Shown piece by piece: positions 17,136-27,302 of a stretch of DNA of 64,000 nt (the first letter of the stretch is position 1; every line of letters starts with the position of its first letter). A program made the translations under genes and the position numbers. The notes below the pieces were generated by a model. It worked only from the letters and a program-made list of their open reading frames with translations, did no database searches and had not been told where the DNA came from. The stretch comes from Eggerthella timonensis (GTDB lineage Bacteria; Actinomycetota; Coriobacteriia; Coriobacteriales; Eggerthellaceae): the NCBI RefSeq assembly GCF_900184265.1, contig NZ_FXXA01000002.1, forward strand, positions 1,134,734-1,198,733, read 5' to 3'.

Positions 17136-17651
17136 TTGAACCATGCGTTGGCCGACGACCGGCATCGTTCCAGGCGAAAAAGGCGTATCGCCCTCGCTGC
17201 TCTCATCCTTCTCGCGCTCGTTGGTGCAGCGATTGCGACGACGGTTCTTCTCACGCAGCCGAAGAACGACGTTCGCATCGACCCTGCTGCTGCCGAGTAC
17301 AGCATTCCCGGATACGAGAACCCCGATGGTGGCGAGCGGGGCAGGATACGCATACCTACCTATTCCGATTGGGATATGAAGGCGGGAACCGATACCGTGG
17401 AGGTGCCCCTCGTCAACACCGAGGGCAATCCCTGCTATATGCGATTCACCGTGAAACTGAAGGACGGCGGCGAAGTGCTGTACCGATCCGACCTGGTGCC
17501 TCCCGGCCAAGCCATTCCGAGCATCCATCTGAGCCGGACGCTGGATGCGGGTACGTACCCCGTGACGGTGGAAATAGCGACGTTCAGCCTGGACGACCCT
17601 TCGCAGCCTCTCAACGGGGCCGAGCTGGGAACCCGGATCGTGGTGTCGTGA
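17136..17651 (+). CDS. Membrane-anchored extracytoplasmic protein, unknown function
   Basis: 171 residues from the TTG at 17136, which has AAAGGTGG 8 bases upstream (GTG at 17124 would sit inside that ribosome binding site). A basic N terminus (RHRSRRKRR) precedes one transmembrane helix (about 20-40). The rest is a predicted beta-sandwich with RIRIPTYSDWDMKAGTDTVE and a repeated Pro/Gly turn pattern. Topology suggests an N-in anchored protein with the domain outside. It belongs to the surface operon that starts with the leucine-rich-repeat protein. Confidence 0.7.
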   Translation: MNHALADDRHRSRRKRRIALAALILLALVGAAIATTVLLTQPKNDVRIDPAAAEYSIPGYENPDGGERGRIRIPTYSDWDMKAGTDTVEVPLVNTEGNPCYMRFTVKLKDGGEVLYRSDLVPPGQAIPSIHLSRTLDAGTYPVTVEIATFSLDDPSQPLNGAELGTRIVVS

Positions 17652-17687
17652 TGTTGTCTCTACCGACAATCAGAAAGGGGGCTCGCC

Positions 17688-17993
17688 TTGGCGAGAATAT
17701 CTAATGCCGTGATGAAGGATCGAAAGATGCACGTGCTTTCGTACCTTGAGAGACTTGCAGAACCCGGCGAGTTGCCTTGCCTGTCGTATAGCAGCCTGGC
17801 GCGTTCCTTGGACCTGTCCAACGGTCAGGTGCGCCGGGTCTGCAAGCTGCTGCAGAAAGAAGGAGCTCTCACGGTGATCCCGCGCTATTTCGACAACGGC
17901 GCCCAGCTTGAGAATGCGTATGCACTGACCTCTTTCGGCAGGCAGAAACTCATGGATTGGCACGCGAGACAACGATCTCGGCTCTCTGTGTGA
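17688..17993 (+). CDS. Small winged-helix DNA-binding protein
   Basis: 101 residues starting at TTG with AAAGGGGG 8 bases upstream. Residues 14-85 form a winged helix: LSYSSLARSLDLSNGQVRRVCKLLQKEGALTVIPR contains the recognition helix, followed by a wing and a closing helix. There is no ligand domain. It is the last gene of the surface-protein operon, 36 bp after the previous stop, and is the obvious candidate for autoregulating it. Confidence 0.75.
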   Translation: MARISNAVMKDRKMHVLSYLERLAEPGELPCLSYSSLARSLDLSNGQVRRVCKLLQKEGALTVIPRYFDNGAQLENAYALTSFGRQKLMDWHARQRSRLSV

Positions 17994-18144
17994 ACCTTGC
18001 TTGCGGGCGCGTCGGTGATGCATATCGCCGACGGCAACTCTATGTTAAAGTGCGTTCAAGGATTCCTCGTAGTCGGTCGTCAAATACGACAGCGCGCTCT
18101 ATCACCTCGATTTGCAGAGGCAAACGAGCGGCGCGCGTCGTTGA

Positions 18145-19403
<1,259 letters not shown>

Positions 19404-19500
19404 GAACCCGCCGCTCCTCTCTCGCGCTATTATCGTGTAATCGGCTTTGAGTTTCGATGACGAGCGGGAGATCGTCTGGCGGGGGCGTCGTGTGGTTTGC

Positions 19501-19506
19501 TATCAT
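19501..19506 (+). promoter_or_regulatory. -10 element consistent with a leaderless transcript
   Basis: TATCAT ends 8 bases before the ATG at 19515, so transcription would begin at or next to the start codon. No Shine-Dalgarno sequence precedes the ATG. The -35 region is poor. Confidence 0.4.
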
Positions 19507-19514
19507 CGACCCCT

Positions 19515-20198
19515 ATGACACGACGTAAGAAACATGGATGGTTGAAGACGATGCTGGGTTTGGTGCTCGGATGCATGCTCGTGGTCGTTGCCGTGTTCGC
19601 GGTGACGAACGTGGTGACCGTCGTCAGCACGAAGGACCGCATCGTCGAGCCTCAGGCGGCGGAGGGCTACAACGCCGACGCCATCGTGGTGCTGGGCGCG
19701 TCCGTGTTCGCCGATGGAACGCCGTCGGGCATCTTGCAGGATCGTCTCGACGACGGCATCGCTCTGTACAAGGTAGGCGCGGCGCCGAAGCTCATCATGA
19801 GCGGCGACAACAGCACCGTATCGTACAACGAGGTGCAAGTGATGAAGGACTACGCCATTTCCCAAGGCGTGCCGAGCCAGGATATCTTCTGCGACCATGC
19901 CGGGTTCTCCACGTACGAGAGCATGTACCGCGCGAAGAACGTGTTCGGCGCGCAGCGCATAGTCGTAGCCACCCAGACCTACCACCTGTACCGCGCGCTG
20001 TACGCCGCGCAGGGCCTCGGCCTCGAGGCCATCGGCGTGGCCAGCGACTACCACGATTATTCCAAGCAGTTCCAGTACGACCTGCGCGAGGTGCCTGCGC
20101 GCACCAAGGACTTCTTCAAGACGCTGTTCCAGGTGCCCTCGACGTTCGTGGGCGACCCCATCAGCCTCAACCAGTCCGGCGACGTCACCGAGGGATAG
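19515..20198 (+). CDS. SanA/YdcF-like DUF218 membrane protein
   Basis: 227 residues. Residues 12-32 are a single N-terminal transmembrane helix, followed by an extracytoplasmic DUF218 domain: ADAIVVLGASVFADGTPS, LDDGIALYKVGAAPKLIMSG, and TYESMYRAKNVFGAQRIVVATQTYHLYRAL with the conserved His. Homologues such as SanA affect envelope permeability and vancomycin resistance; enzymatic activity is not defined. The gene ends against a long palindrome shared with the convergent racemase gene. Confidence 0.85.
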   Translation: MTRRKKHGWLKTMLGLVLGCMLVVVAVFAVTNVVTVVSTKDRIVEPQAAEGYNADAIVVLGASVFADGTPSGILQDRLDDGIALYKVGAAPKLIMSGDNSTVSYNEVQVMKDYAISQGVPSQDIFCDHAGFSTYESMYRAKNVFGAQRIVVATQTYHLYRALYAAQGLGLEAIGVASDYHDYSKQFQYDLREVPARTKDFFKTLFQVPSTFVGDPISLNQSGDVTEG

Positions 20199-20201
20199 GG
20201 G

Positions 20202-20329
20202 GGGCGGAGCGAGGCAGGGGAACGGGGAGTGAGACAGAGGGACGGGGTAATTGTCTCATTTTGCGGGCAAAATGAGACAATTACCCCGTCCCTCTGTCTC
20301 ACTCCCCGTTCCCCTGCCTCGCTCCGCCC
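20202..20329. repeat. Perfect 63-bp inverted repeat (palindrome family, copy 1)
   Basis: Arms 20202-20264 and 20267-20329 are perfectly complementary around a GG centre. The core reads AATTGTCTCATTTTGC, and each arm carries GTGAGACAGAGGGACGGGG. It occupies the whole space between two convergent genes, 3 bp after one stop and touching the other (TAG of the racemase, 20331-20329). A bidirectional terminator or a MITE-like mobile palindrome are the likely explanations. Related copies lie at 27303-27452 and 52386-52427. Confidence 0.95.
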
Positions 20330-20991
20330 TACTTGCCAAGCGCGCGCAGCAGCGCGAGCGTCTCGCACATCACGGGGTCGAGCACGGGGATGCCGGCTGC
20401 GCCTTCCAGCATCGGCGCCAGCTCGATGGTCGAAAACCCCGTGCACGCAAGCGCGATGACCGATGCGCCCTCGCTGCGCAGCCTGCGAGCCGTCGCGATC
20501 GCGGCGCGCTGACCTGCGAGCGTGTTCAGATCGCGCGTGTCGCGCACCCCGTCGGGCACGAGGTTCGCCAGCAAGCGCGCCCCCAGCATGCGTCTGAACG
20601 CGGGCGGCGCTTCGGGCGTGATGCCGATGACGCCCACGCGGCCCTCGTGGCGCGCGGCGGCAGCGGCCATGCTCTCGCCCGCGCCCACCACCGGCACGTC
20701 TAAGACGGCGCGCGTTTCGGCCACGCCAGGATCGTCGGCACAGCTCACGATGATGCCGTCGGCGCCCAGCTCGACCAGCTGGCGGGCGAGCGCAACCACT
20801 TTCGGCTCTGCTCCGCGCAACGTGTCGGCATCGTGCACGCCTTCGGGCTGGTCGGGGATGCAGCGCGATATCGTGCGCACCTGTGAAAAAGCTCGCTCGA
20901 CGAGCCGCCCATGCGCATCGGTGCGCTCCTGGTCCTGGGTGATGACGCGGACGATGCCGACGGTGCAGGGCTTGAAAAGGGCGGGGTTCAT
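20329..20991 (-). CDS. Asp/Glu/hydantoin racemase-family protein
   Basis: 220 residues. The two catalytic-cysteine regions of the superfamily are visible as IIVSCADDPGVAETR (near residue 85) and VIALACTGFSTI (near 180), closest in style to hydantoin racemases, along with VPVVGAGESM in the middle. It would racemise an amino acid or hydantoin using a two-cysteine mechanism. It lies 5 bp after the LuxR gene, so the two are co-transcribed. Its link to the divergent molybdoenzyme operon is unclear. Confidence 0.82.
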   Translation of the reverse strand: MNPALFKPCTVGIVRVITQDQERTDAHGRLVERAFSQVRTISRCIPDQPEGVHDADTLRGAEPKVVALARQLVELGADGIIVSCADDPGVAETRAVLDVPVVGAGESMAAAAARHEGRVGVIGITPEAPPAFRRMLGARLLANLVPDGVRDTRDLNTLAGQRAAIATARRLRSEGASVIALACTGFSTIELAPMLEGAAGIPVLDPVMCETLALLRALGK

Positions 20992-20996
20992 GGTGC

Positions 20997-22583
20997 TCAC
21001 TCGTACTTCTCGATGAGGTCGATGAGGTCCTGCTTCGAGTGCAGGGCCGTCTTCTCCAAAATACGCCGCGTGTGCGTGCGCACGGTGCTCTCCGACACGA
21101 ACAGCGCCTCGGCGATCACCTTCGCGGAGCGCCCGCGCGCCAGATAGGGGAGCACCTCCGCCTCGCGACGCGTCAGGCCGTAGTAGTCGGAGATCTGGTC
21201 GAACACGTCGCCGTCGGGCTCCGCGAGTGCCGCGGCGACAGGGGCGGGCTCCCCGTTCCCCGACTCGAGCGCCGTGGCCGCCTGCGCCGCCGCCTGCCGC
21301 GGCTCCGGCCCCTGCGCCGCCGCCGGTTCGCTCTCCTCCTTGGCCTTGGCGTTCCCCAGGTTCAGGAACGAGAACCGATGGCGCGTGTTCTGGAGCAACG
21401 CGAGCATGGCCAGCACGTACACCGCACCCACCGATACCCCGATGACCAGGATGGACGGACTCTCGGGAATGAGCATGACCACGTAGCCGATGCCGATGCC
21501 CACGAGGCGCGCGATGATGGAGATGCCGCGCACGATGCCTCCCACCACGAATCCCGAAACGGATAGGTCGTAGGCCGTGGATGCCACCATGTACCAGATG
21601 ATCACGTCGAACACGCCGTAGCAGGCGCTCATCACCACGTTGAGCTCCACCGGGTTCGTCGTCCAAAACGCCGGCATGAGCGCGAACAGCACCACGAGGA
21701 TGGGCACGATCACCTTGAACGTGAGCGCGAGGTCGATGCGCCGGCGCGCGAACAGCACGAGGCCGATGAGGGCGACAGCCGCCACCACGTTGGCGATGAG
21801 CGGCAGCCGATGCGCCTCGTAGGCGGAGTCCACCGACACCACGGTCATCTGCCATACGTATCCGAACAGGCACGACAGCACGAGGCTCGCCACGATGAGG
21901 CTCACGAGCGAGCCGAGCGCCGTGCGGTAGCGCTGCGGGTCCGTGGAGAGCGCGGCTCGCTCGGACGGCACCTCGCGGTTGCAGCGCGTCAGGCACAGCT
22001 GCGACAGCACGGGAAGGGGCAGCATGAGCAGCAGCGCGGGCACGCCCAGCTCCTCCGAGCAGAACGAGAACGCCACGAACAGCAACGCCGTGAGCAGCAG
22101 CACCGCCGGAAGGTAGAACGACGTGCGCGAGGGGTGCATGCGCCCGAGGCATTCCGCCCAGCTTCCCCAAAAGTAGCCGTAGCCCACGCCCGCCAGCACC
22201 GCGCCCGCCAGAAGCGGCGCGAGCGCCACCTCGCCGGGCAGGAAGCCGGAGCTTGCGGCCACGCCCGATCCTGCGAGCAGCCCGAGCCCCGCCATGATGC
22301 ACGCGGTGAACGCGGACGCGGGCAGCTTGTCGTAGAACGAGGGGTTGCGCTCCATGCGCGCCGCCACGAGGAACAGCGTGGTCATGTTGGCGACGAACGA
22401 CACGATCACGACGAGCGTCTGGTACCCGGTGGTGTAGAAGGGCCCCGACAGCAGGATGGAGCTGCGGAACGTGAGCATGCTGCACGCCCAGAAGAACGCG
22501 AGCCCGAGATGGCGCATGCGCAGCGTCTTCCACACCATGCGCATGCTGCGTCGATCGCGTGAGCGCGACAGGCCTTCGGGCAT
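20997..22583 (-). CDS. LuxR-family regulator with multi-pass membrane domain (copy 1)
   Basis: 528 residues. About twelve transmembrane helices occupy residues 20-385, then a Glu/Ala-rich linker, then a LuxR-type helix-turn-helix at 460-528 (LTRREAEVLPYLARGRSAKVIAEALFVSESTVRTH). Such proteins are thought to sense a ligand in the membrane and bind DNA directly, with no partner kinase. Start at 22583 chosen because GAGGAGGGG lies 7 bases upstream; an in-frame ATG at 22604 has no RBS. It is divergent from a TorD-molybdoenzyme operon and paralogous to 27463-29031. Confidence 0.92.
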   Translation of the reverse strand: MPEGLSRSRDRRSMRMVWKTLRMRHLGLAFFWACSMLTFRSSILLSGPFYTTGYQTLVVIVSFVANMTTLFLVAARMERNPSFYDKLPASAFTACIMAGLGLLAGSGVAASSGFLPGEVALAPLLAGAVLAGVGYGYFWGSWAECLGRMHPSRTSFYLPAVLLLTALLFVAFSFCSEELGVPALLLMLPLPVLSQLCLTRCNREVPSERAALSTDPQRYRTALGSLVSLIVASLVLSCLFGYVWQMTVVSVDSAYEAHRLPLIANVVAAVALIGLVLFARRRIDLALTFKVIVPILVVLFALMPAFWTTNPVELNVVMSACYGVFDVIIWYMVASTAYDLSVSGFVVGGIVRGISIIARLVGIGIGYVVMLIPESPSILVIGVSVGAVYVLAMLALLQNTRHRFSFLNLGNAKAKEESEPAAAQGPEPRQAAAQAATALESGNGEPAPVAAALAEPDGDVFDQISDYYGLTRREAEVLPYLARGRSAKVIAEALFVSESTVRTHTRRILEKTALHSKQDLIDLIEKYE

Positions 22584-22675
22584 GAACGAACCCCTCCTCG
22601 TCATCAGCGCCGCCCGCTTCCCGACAGACGGCGCGCAGTTCTCTTGTTGCTGTAGAAAAGCTTACCACCAGCGCA

Positions 22676-22703
22676 AACAATCAAATCATCAATAATTGAT
22701 GAT
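22676..22703. promoter_or_regulatory. Candidate operator between luxR copy 1 and its divergent torD operon
   Basis: Contains AACAATCAAATCA (22676-22688), identical to 29121-29133 in front of the paralogous operon. It overlaps a perfect 9-bp dyad ATCATCAAT-A-ATTGATGAT (22685-22703). Conservation across two paralogous divergent regions makes it the best operator candidate for the membrane LuxR proteins. Confidence 0.5.
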
Positions 22704-22757
22704 ACTGCCCCGACACCCTCGTCATAGCATGGCCAGCGTCGAAGGAAGGGGGCTGCG

Positions 22758-23489
22758 ATGGTCGACGTGGAAAATGATACCATACTGATAGGATTACTGG
22801 CGTGCGCTCCGGTTTTCACGACCGGTTCAGCCGGCGACGCGACGGAAGCCGAAGGGGAGGGCTCGTGCTGCAACGAGCTCGAAACCGTCCGGCTGCCCGA
22901 GGACGTCCGGCGCTCGCTCGCCGCATGCGGCCTCGCCGTCCCCGATCCGGTGGACGATGCCGCTCGCCGCATGGTGGAGCGCGAGGTGCTCACGCCGGGC
23001 ATGCCGCTCGCGGCCATGCCGGTGGAGTCGCTCTACAAGCCTTGGACGTCTCTGCCGGGCTCGCAGTTCGGCGGAGCGCGCGGGATGTACCTGGGCGACG
23101 CGGCACGCCACGTGCAGGCGCTCTACGATGCGCTTCAGGTGGAGGTGCCGGAGCGTTTCGCGGCGATGCCCGACCATCTGACGCTTCTGTGCGAGCTGCT
23201 CGCGCTCTACGTGGAAGCGGGCAACGAGGAGGCTGCCCGCCTTCTTGCACGGGATCATTTCGACTGGCTCGACGCCTACGACGCAGCGCTCGGCGAGCGC
23301 GCGGAGCAGGCGGCCTCGGCTTCGGCCTTCGACGAGGAGGCGCGCGCCGCCTTGGCGCGCGGCATCGGCCAGGTGCGCGCGTACGTTGCGCTTCTGGGCG
23401 AGCTCGCGCAACGCATAGGGCAGGACGCGCCGATGCCGGACGAGGCGAAAACGGCACCAACAAGGGAGGAAAGGAAGGAAGCGAAATGA
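22758..23489 (+). CDS. TorD-family chaperone for the adjacent molybdoenzyme (copy 1)
   Basis: 243 residues, all-helical. Family pattern visible in GMPLAAMPVESLYKPW (near 80), AAMPDHLTLLCELLALY (near 137) and the following DHFDWLDAYDAAL. The N-terminal 40 residues are poorly conserved. Its stop overlaps the start of the molybdoenzyme gene (ATGA), implying coupled translation of chaperone and client. Paralogous to 29201-29884. Confidence 0.88.
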   Translation: MVDVENDTILIGLLACAPVFTTGSAGDATEAEGEGSCCNELETVRLPEDVRRSLAACGLAVPDPVDDAARRMVEREVLTPGMPLAAMPVESLYKPWTSLPGSQFGGARGMYLGDAARHVQALYDALQVEVPERFAAMPDHLTLLCELLALYVEAGNEEAARLLARDHFDWLDAYDAALGERAEQAASASAFDEEARAALARGIGQVRAYVALLGELAQRIGQDAPMPDEAKTAPTREERKEAK

Positions 23490-25681
23490 ACTCATCCGTA
23501 ACACGGCGGACGTTCCTCAAGGGGTCTGCGGCCACCGCGGCGCTGGCCGCGACGGGCGCGGGCGTGTGCTCCCTCGGCGCATGGCAGGCCGAGTCGGCCC
23601 ATGCCGAGGGATCGTACGAGCGCAAGGAGGGCGCGTCGCTCTGCAACGGCTGCTCCAGCAAGTGCGGCCTCGTGGCCACCACGCTCGGCGGCCAGCTGTT
23701 CACGCTGCGCGGCAGCGACGAGCATCCCTACGCCAAGGGCACTATCTGCGGTCGCGGCCACGGCGTGGCGCAGATCGCCTATTCCGACGAGCGTCTGACC
23801 CAGCCCATGCGCCGCGCGGCTGACGGCTCGTTCGAGGCCATCGACTGGGACACCGCGTTCTCCGAGATCGGCGCGAAGGTAAAGGACATCCTGGCCAAGA
23901 ACGGCCCCGAAGCCCTGGCCATCGTGCAGGACCCGCGCCCCTCGGGCAAGGAGTACTCCAAGCGCTTCATCAACGCGCTCGGCTCCGCCAACATCTACAC
24001 GCACGGCGCGGCCTGCAACTCCTCGAAGGAGGCCGGCTTCGCGCAGACCATCGGCACGGGCAACTTCTCCGTCGACTTCGGCAGCTCCAAGATGGTCGTG
24101 TTCATCGGTCGCAGCTACGGCGACGGCATCCGCCCCTCGTCGGTGCAGAGCCTGGCCGCTGCGGCTGACAAGGGCACGCGCGTCGTCATCGTGGACCCGC
24201 GCCTCAACAACACGGGCATCTTCGCCACCGATTGGGTGTCCATCAAGCCCGGCACCGACCTGGCGTTCTTGCTGGGCATCTGCAACGTGCTCATCGAAGA
24301 AGACCTCTACGATCACGAGTTCGTCGAGCAGAGCACCGTGGGCTTCGAGGAGTTCGCGGCGCAGGCCAAGGAGTACACTCCGGCGTGGGCCGAGCAGCAG
24401 TGCGGCGTGCCGGCGGCCACCATCGAGGAGATCGCCCGGGCGCTCGCCAAGGCCGCCCCTGCGGCCGCTGTCGAGGCTTCGTGGCGCGCGGCGTTCGGCT
24501 GCGCGCACCAGAACTCGTTCGACACTGCCCGCGCGGTGACGGCGGTGAACGCGCTTCTGGGCAGCTGGGGCGCGAAGGGCGGCGCGCTGCTCACGTCCTC
24601 GCCGAAGGCGGGCGACATCGACAAGCAGAAGTTCCCCTCCGCTCCGAAGCCCGAGGCCAAGCGCGTGGGCGACAAAGAGTACCCGCTCGCTCCCAGCGGC
24701 ATGGGTTCGAACCTGGCCGTGCTGCAGGCTGCGCTCGACGGCGAAATGAAGGGCGTGTTCTTCTACAACTCCAACGCCGTGCAGGGCTACGCCCAGCCGA
24801 AGGTGTGGCGCGAGGGCCTCGATAAGGCCGACCTCGTGGTCACCATCGACGTGCAGATGTCCGAGACGGCGCTCGCGTCCGACTACGTGCTGCCCGAGTG
24901 CACCTACCTCGAGCGCATGGAGCTGCCCGAGTTCATCGGCGGCAAGAAGCATTACGTGGCCATGCGCACCCAGGTGCTCGAGCCCATCCATCCCGAGACG
25001 AAGCCGTGCGACGAGATCTTCGCCGGGTTGGCCGAGGCGTGCGGCGTGGGCCAGTACTTCCCCTTCACGGTGGAGGAGCTTGCCGCCGCGCAGCTGGAGA
25101 CGGTGGGCGTGAGCCTCGACGAGCTCAAGGAGAAGGGCATCGTGGAGCTTCCCGATCCCGGCTTCGAGTACAAGACGCCGAAGTTCAAGACCCCGACGGA
25201 GAAGTTCCAGTTCATGTCCGAGGCGGTTGGCGAGGCCGGCCTCAACCCGGTCATCGGCTGGACACCGCGCCTCGTGGAGCCCAAGCAGGGCGAGTTCTTC
25301 CTGGTGGGCGGCAAGCAGGGCATCCACTCGCACACGATGACCCAGAACGTGGCCACGATGAACGCTATCTCGCGCGAGTACGGCTTGGAGCGCGCGTGGA
25401 TCTCGGCGCAGGATGCGGCCGAGCTGAACATCGCCGACGGCGACCTGATCGAGATCGCGTCGAGCGAGCATACCGGCCAGGTGGCCGCGCGCGTGACGCA
25501 GCGCATGCGCCCGGGCGTGGTGTTCCTGCCCACGCACTACGGCGGATCGTCGCCGTACCAGAGCCGCGCGTACGAGTTCGGCTTGAACATGACCGATTTC
25601 GTGCCGTTCCACATGGAGCCCGGCACGGGTGCCACCATGAGCCAGGAAGTGGCCGTCACGGTGAGGAAGGTGGAGGCGTAA
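23486..25681 (+). CDS. Tat-exported molybdopterin oxidoreductase, polysulfide/thiosulfate-reductase type (copy 1)
   Basis: 731 residues. The Tat signal is VTRRTFLKGSAATAA (residues 5-19) with a hydrophobic stretch ending near AHAEG. A [4Fe-4S] site is formed by Cys53, Cys56, Cys60 and Cys88. THGAACNSSKEAG provides the probable molybdenum ligand Cys177, which points to the PsrA/PhsA group and not to Ser-ligated DMSO reductases. The C-terminal MGD-binding domain (ASSEHTGQVAARVTQRMRPGVVFLPTHYGG) is complete. It would act outside the membrane with the following ferredoxin and NrfD. The exact substrate (polysulfide, thiosulfate or an organic compound) cannot be read from sequence. Confidence 0.9.
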   Translation: MNSSVTRRTFLKGSAATAALAATGAGVCSLGAWQAESAHAEGSYERKEGASLCNGCSSKCGLVATTLGGQLFTLRGSDEHPYAKGTICGRGHGVAQIAYSDERLTQPMRRAADGSFEAIDWDTAFSEIGAKVKDILAKNGPEALAIVQDPRPSGKEYSKRFINALGSANIYTHGAACNSSKEAGFAQTIGTGNFSVDFGSSKMVVFIGRSYGDGIRPSSVQSLAAAADKGTRVVIVDPRLNNTGIFATDWVSIKPGTDLAFLLGICNVLIEEDLYDHEFVEQSTVGFEEFAAQAKEYTPAWAEQQCGVPAATIEEIARALAKAAPAAAVEASWRAAFGCAHQNSFDTARAVTAVNALLGSWGAKGGALLTSSPKAGDIDKQKFPSAPKPEAKRVGDKEYPLAPSGMGSNLAVLQAALDGEMKGVFFYNSNAVQGYAQPKVWREGLDKADLVVTIDVQMSETALASDYVLPECTYLERMELPEFIGGKKHYVAMRTQVLEPIHPETKPCDEIFAGLAEACGVGQYFPFTVEELAAAQLETVGVSLDELKEKGIVELPDPGFEYKTPKFKTPTEKFQFMSEAVGEAGLNPVIGWTPRLVEPKQGEFFLVGGKQGIHSHTMTQNVATMNAISREYGLERAWISAQDAAELNIADGDLIEIASSEHTGQVAARVTQRMRPGVVFLPTHYGGSSPYQSRAYEFGLNMTDFVPFHMEPGTGATMSQEVAVTVRKVEA

Positions 25682-25682
25682 C

Positions 25683-26219
25683 ATGACCCGCTACGGAATG
25701 CTCATCAACACCAAGAAGTGCGTGGGCTGCTACGCCTGCCGCATGGCGTGCCAGATGATCAACAAGCTGGAGCCCGAAGAGGCGTTCATCAGCTACCAGG
25801 AGATCGAGCAGGGAACCTATCCCAGCGTGTACGCCGAGACCGTGCCCGTGCAGTGCATGCACTGCGTGGACGCCCCCTGCCAGCAGGTGTGCCCGACGCA
25901 CGCCACCTACACCACCGAATCCGGCGTGGTGTTGGTCGACGAGGAGAAGTGCATCGGCTGCAAGTACTGCATGGCGGCGTGCCCCTACGGCGTGCGCATC
26001 CAGATCGAGAAGACCGGCGTCATCGAGAAGTGCCGCTTCTGCTGGTACGAAGGCGAGCCGGGCAACCCGCCGGCGTGCGTGGGCACCTGCATCTCCGGTG
26101 CGCGTGTGTTCGGCGACCTCGACGATCCCGACAGCGACATCTCGCGCGAGATCGCCCGCACGAACGCCCAGCCTCTCGCGGGCGACCTGACCGAATCCAA
26201 GATCTACTACGTGAGGTGA
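25683..26219 (+). CDS. Four-cluster ferredoxin subunit, PsrB/NrfC type (copy 1)
   Basis: 178 residues starting 1 bp after the molybdoenzyme stop. Four Cys motifs are visible: CVGCYACRMAC, CMHCVDAPCQQVC, CIGCKYCMAAC and CRFCWYEGEPGNPPACVGTC, each supplying ligands to [4Fe-4S] clusters. It has no signal peptide and should be exported attached to the Tat-bearing catalytic subunit. It carries electrons between NrfD and the molybdenum site. Confidence 0.93.
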   Translation: MTRYGMLINTKKCVGCYACRMACQMINKLEPEEAFISYQEIEQGTYPSVYAETVPVQCMHCVDAPCQQVCPTHATYTTESGVVLVDEEKCIGCKYCMAACPYGVRIQIEKTGVIEKCRFCWYEGEPGNPPACVGTCISGARVFGDLDDPDSDISREIARTNAQPLAGDLTESKIYYVR

Positions 26220-26225
26220 TGAACC

Positions 26226-27092
26226 ATGGTTTGGGGACCTATGATCGCATGGTACCTGTTTCTGGCCGGCGCGTCGGCAGGTGCCTTCTTGACCTCGGCT
26301 TTCGTCGAGGCGAAGTATCCCGATAGCGTGAAGATGCGCGTGGCCGGCCGCATCATCGCCCCGGTTTTTCTGGGCATCGGCCTGGTCATGCTCATGCTTG
26401 ACGCGGAAGCCGGCCTGCACAACCCGCTGCGCTTCTTCTGGCTGATCGCGAACCCCGGCTCCGTCATGACGCTGGGCGTGTACTTCATCTGCGTCTTCAT
26501 GCCGGTGTCGCTCGTGTCGGCGCTGCTCGAGATCCTGAAGAAGCGCGTGCCGAAGTGGCTCACGTGGATCGGCATCGTGTTCGCGTTCGCGGTGGCGGCC
26601 TACACCGGCTTCCTGCTGGGCGTGGTGAAGGCCTTCCCGCTGTGGAACAACGCCATCCTGCCCATCCTGTTCGTGGTGTCGGCGCTGTCGGCGGGCCTCG
26701 CGGCCACGTCGCTCGTGGGCCTCATTGTGGATCGCGAGCGCTTCGAGCAGATGTGGCTCATCAAGAAGTCGCACGTCATCCTGTCGGCCATCGAGATCGT
26801 GGTGCTCGCGACGATGCTCATCATCGTGAGCGCGGGCAGCGTCGAAGGCGCCGCGTCGGTGCAGGCGCTGCTGGTGGGCCAGTACGCTCCGGCGTTCTGG
26901 GGCGGCCTCGTGCTCTTGGGCCTCGTGGCTCCGTTCATCATCGAGGGCTACCCGGTGTTCATCACGAAGCGCGTCGAGACGTCTATGACGTCGATGGTGG
27001 TCAGCGTCATCGGCGAGGCCGGCGTGTTGGTGGGCGGCTTCGTGCTGCGCCTGCTGGTCATCCTGGCCGCGCTGCCGGTGATGTACCTGTAG
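26226..27092 (+). CDS. NrfD/PsrC-type membrane subunit (copy 1)
   Basis: 288 residues with about eight transmembrane helices, the quinol-reacting anchor of the reductase. Typical NrfD features are the N-terminal MIAWYLFLAGASAGAF and conserved charged residues in the first loops. It begins 6 bp after the ferredoxin gene. The first roughly 60 bases are identical to the paralogue at 32661, extending back into the preceding gene. A terminator follows. Confidence 0.92.
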   Translation: MVWGPMIAWYLFLAGASAGAFLTSAFVEAKYPDSVKMRVAGRIIAPVFLGIGLVMLMLDAEAGLHNPLRFFWLIANPGSVMTLGVYFICVFMPVSLVSALLEILKKRVPKWLTWIGIVFAFAVAAYTGFLLGVVKAFPLWNNAILPILFVVSALSAGLAATSLVGLIVDRERFEQMWLIKKSHVILSAIEIVVLATMLIIVSAGSVEGAASVQALLVGQYAPAFWGGLVLLGLVAPFIIEGYPVFITKRVETSMTSMVVSVIGEAGVLVGGFVLRLLVILAALPVMYL

Positions 27093-27136
27093 AGCCGCAG
27101 CATCCAACGCGCTCTGCGCGACATACGCACTGCCCG

Positions 27137-27173
27137 ACGGGCGCCGCATCCCTCTCCGCGGCGCCCGTTTTTT
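27137..27173 (+). terminator. Rho-independent terminator of the first psr-like operon
   Basis: An 11-bp stem ACGGGCGCCGC / GCGGCGCCCGT with a 10-base loop, followed by six Ts. A near-identical hairpin without the T run lies at 33621-33652 after the second operon. Confidence 0.9.
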
Positions 27174-27199
27174 GCGCGTGGCTCTTGGGAAATCGACTG

Positions 27200-27247
27200 T
27201 CGCCCGATTCGTACGGTTTTCGGCGGTAATCCGTACGAATCGGGCGA
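27200..27247. repeat. 17-bp perfect inverted repeat with 14-bp loop
   Basis: TCGCCCGATTCGTACGG (27200-27216) and its exact complement at 27231-27247. It lies between the terminator and the large palindrome at 27303. A related ATTCGTACGAATCG motif occurs at 33660-33673. Function unknown; an RNA hairpin at the 3' end of the luxR transcript is possible. Confidence 0.85.
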
Positions 27248-27302
27248 CCGTGCGCATGCGCGCGGGAATTCTGCGTCGAAGCGCCCCAGGCGCGCTACCG
27301 GG

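Noticed and set aside
20202-20329. Insertion-sequence ends
   Set aside because: No transposase gene lies between the arms, which are separated by only 2 bp; at most a MITE-like palindrome.
22685-22703. FNR-type site (TTGAT....ATCAA)
   Set aside because: The half-sites are in the opposite order (ATCAAT...ATTGAT), so it is not an FNR box; treated as a LuxR operator candidate.
22802-23485. N-terminal extension of the first molybdoenzyme through torD
   Set aside because: Same frame is open, but the Tat signal and the ATGA overlap fix the start at 23486; the upstream part is a shifted reading of torD.
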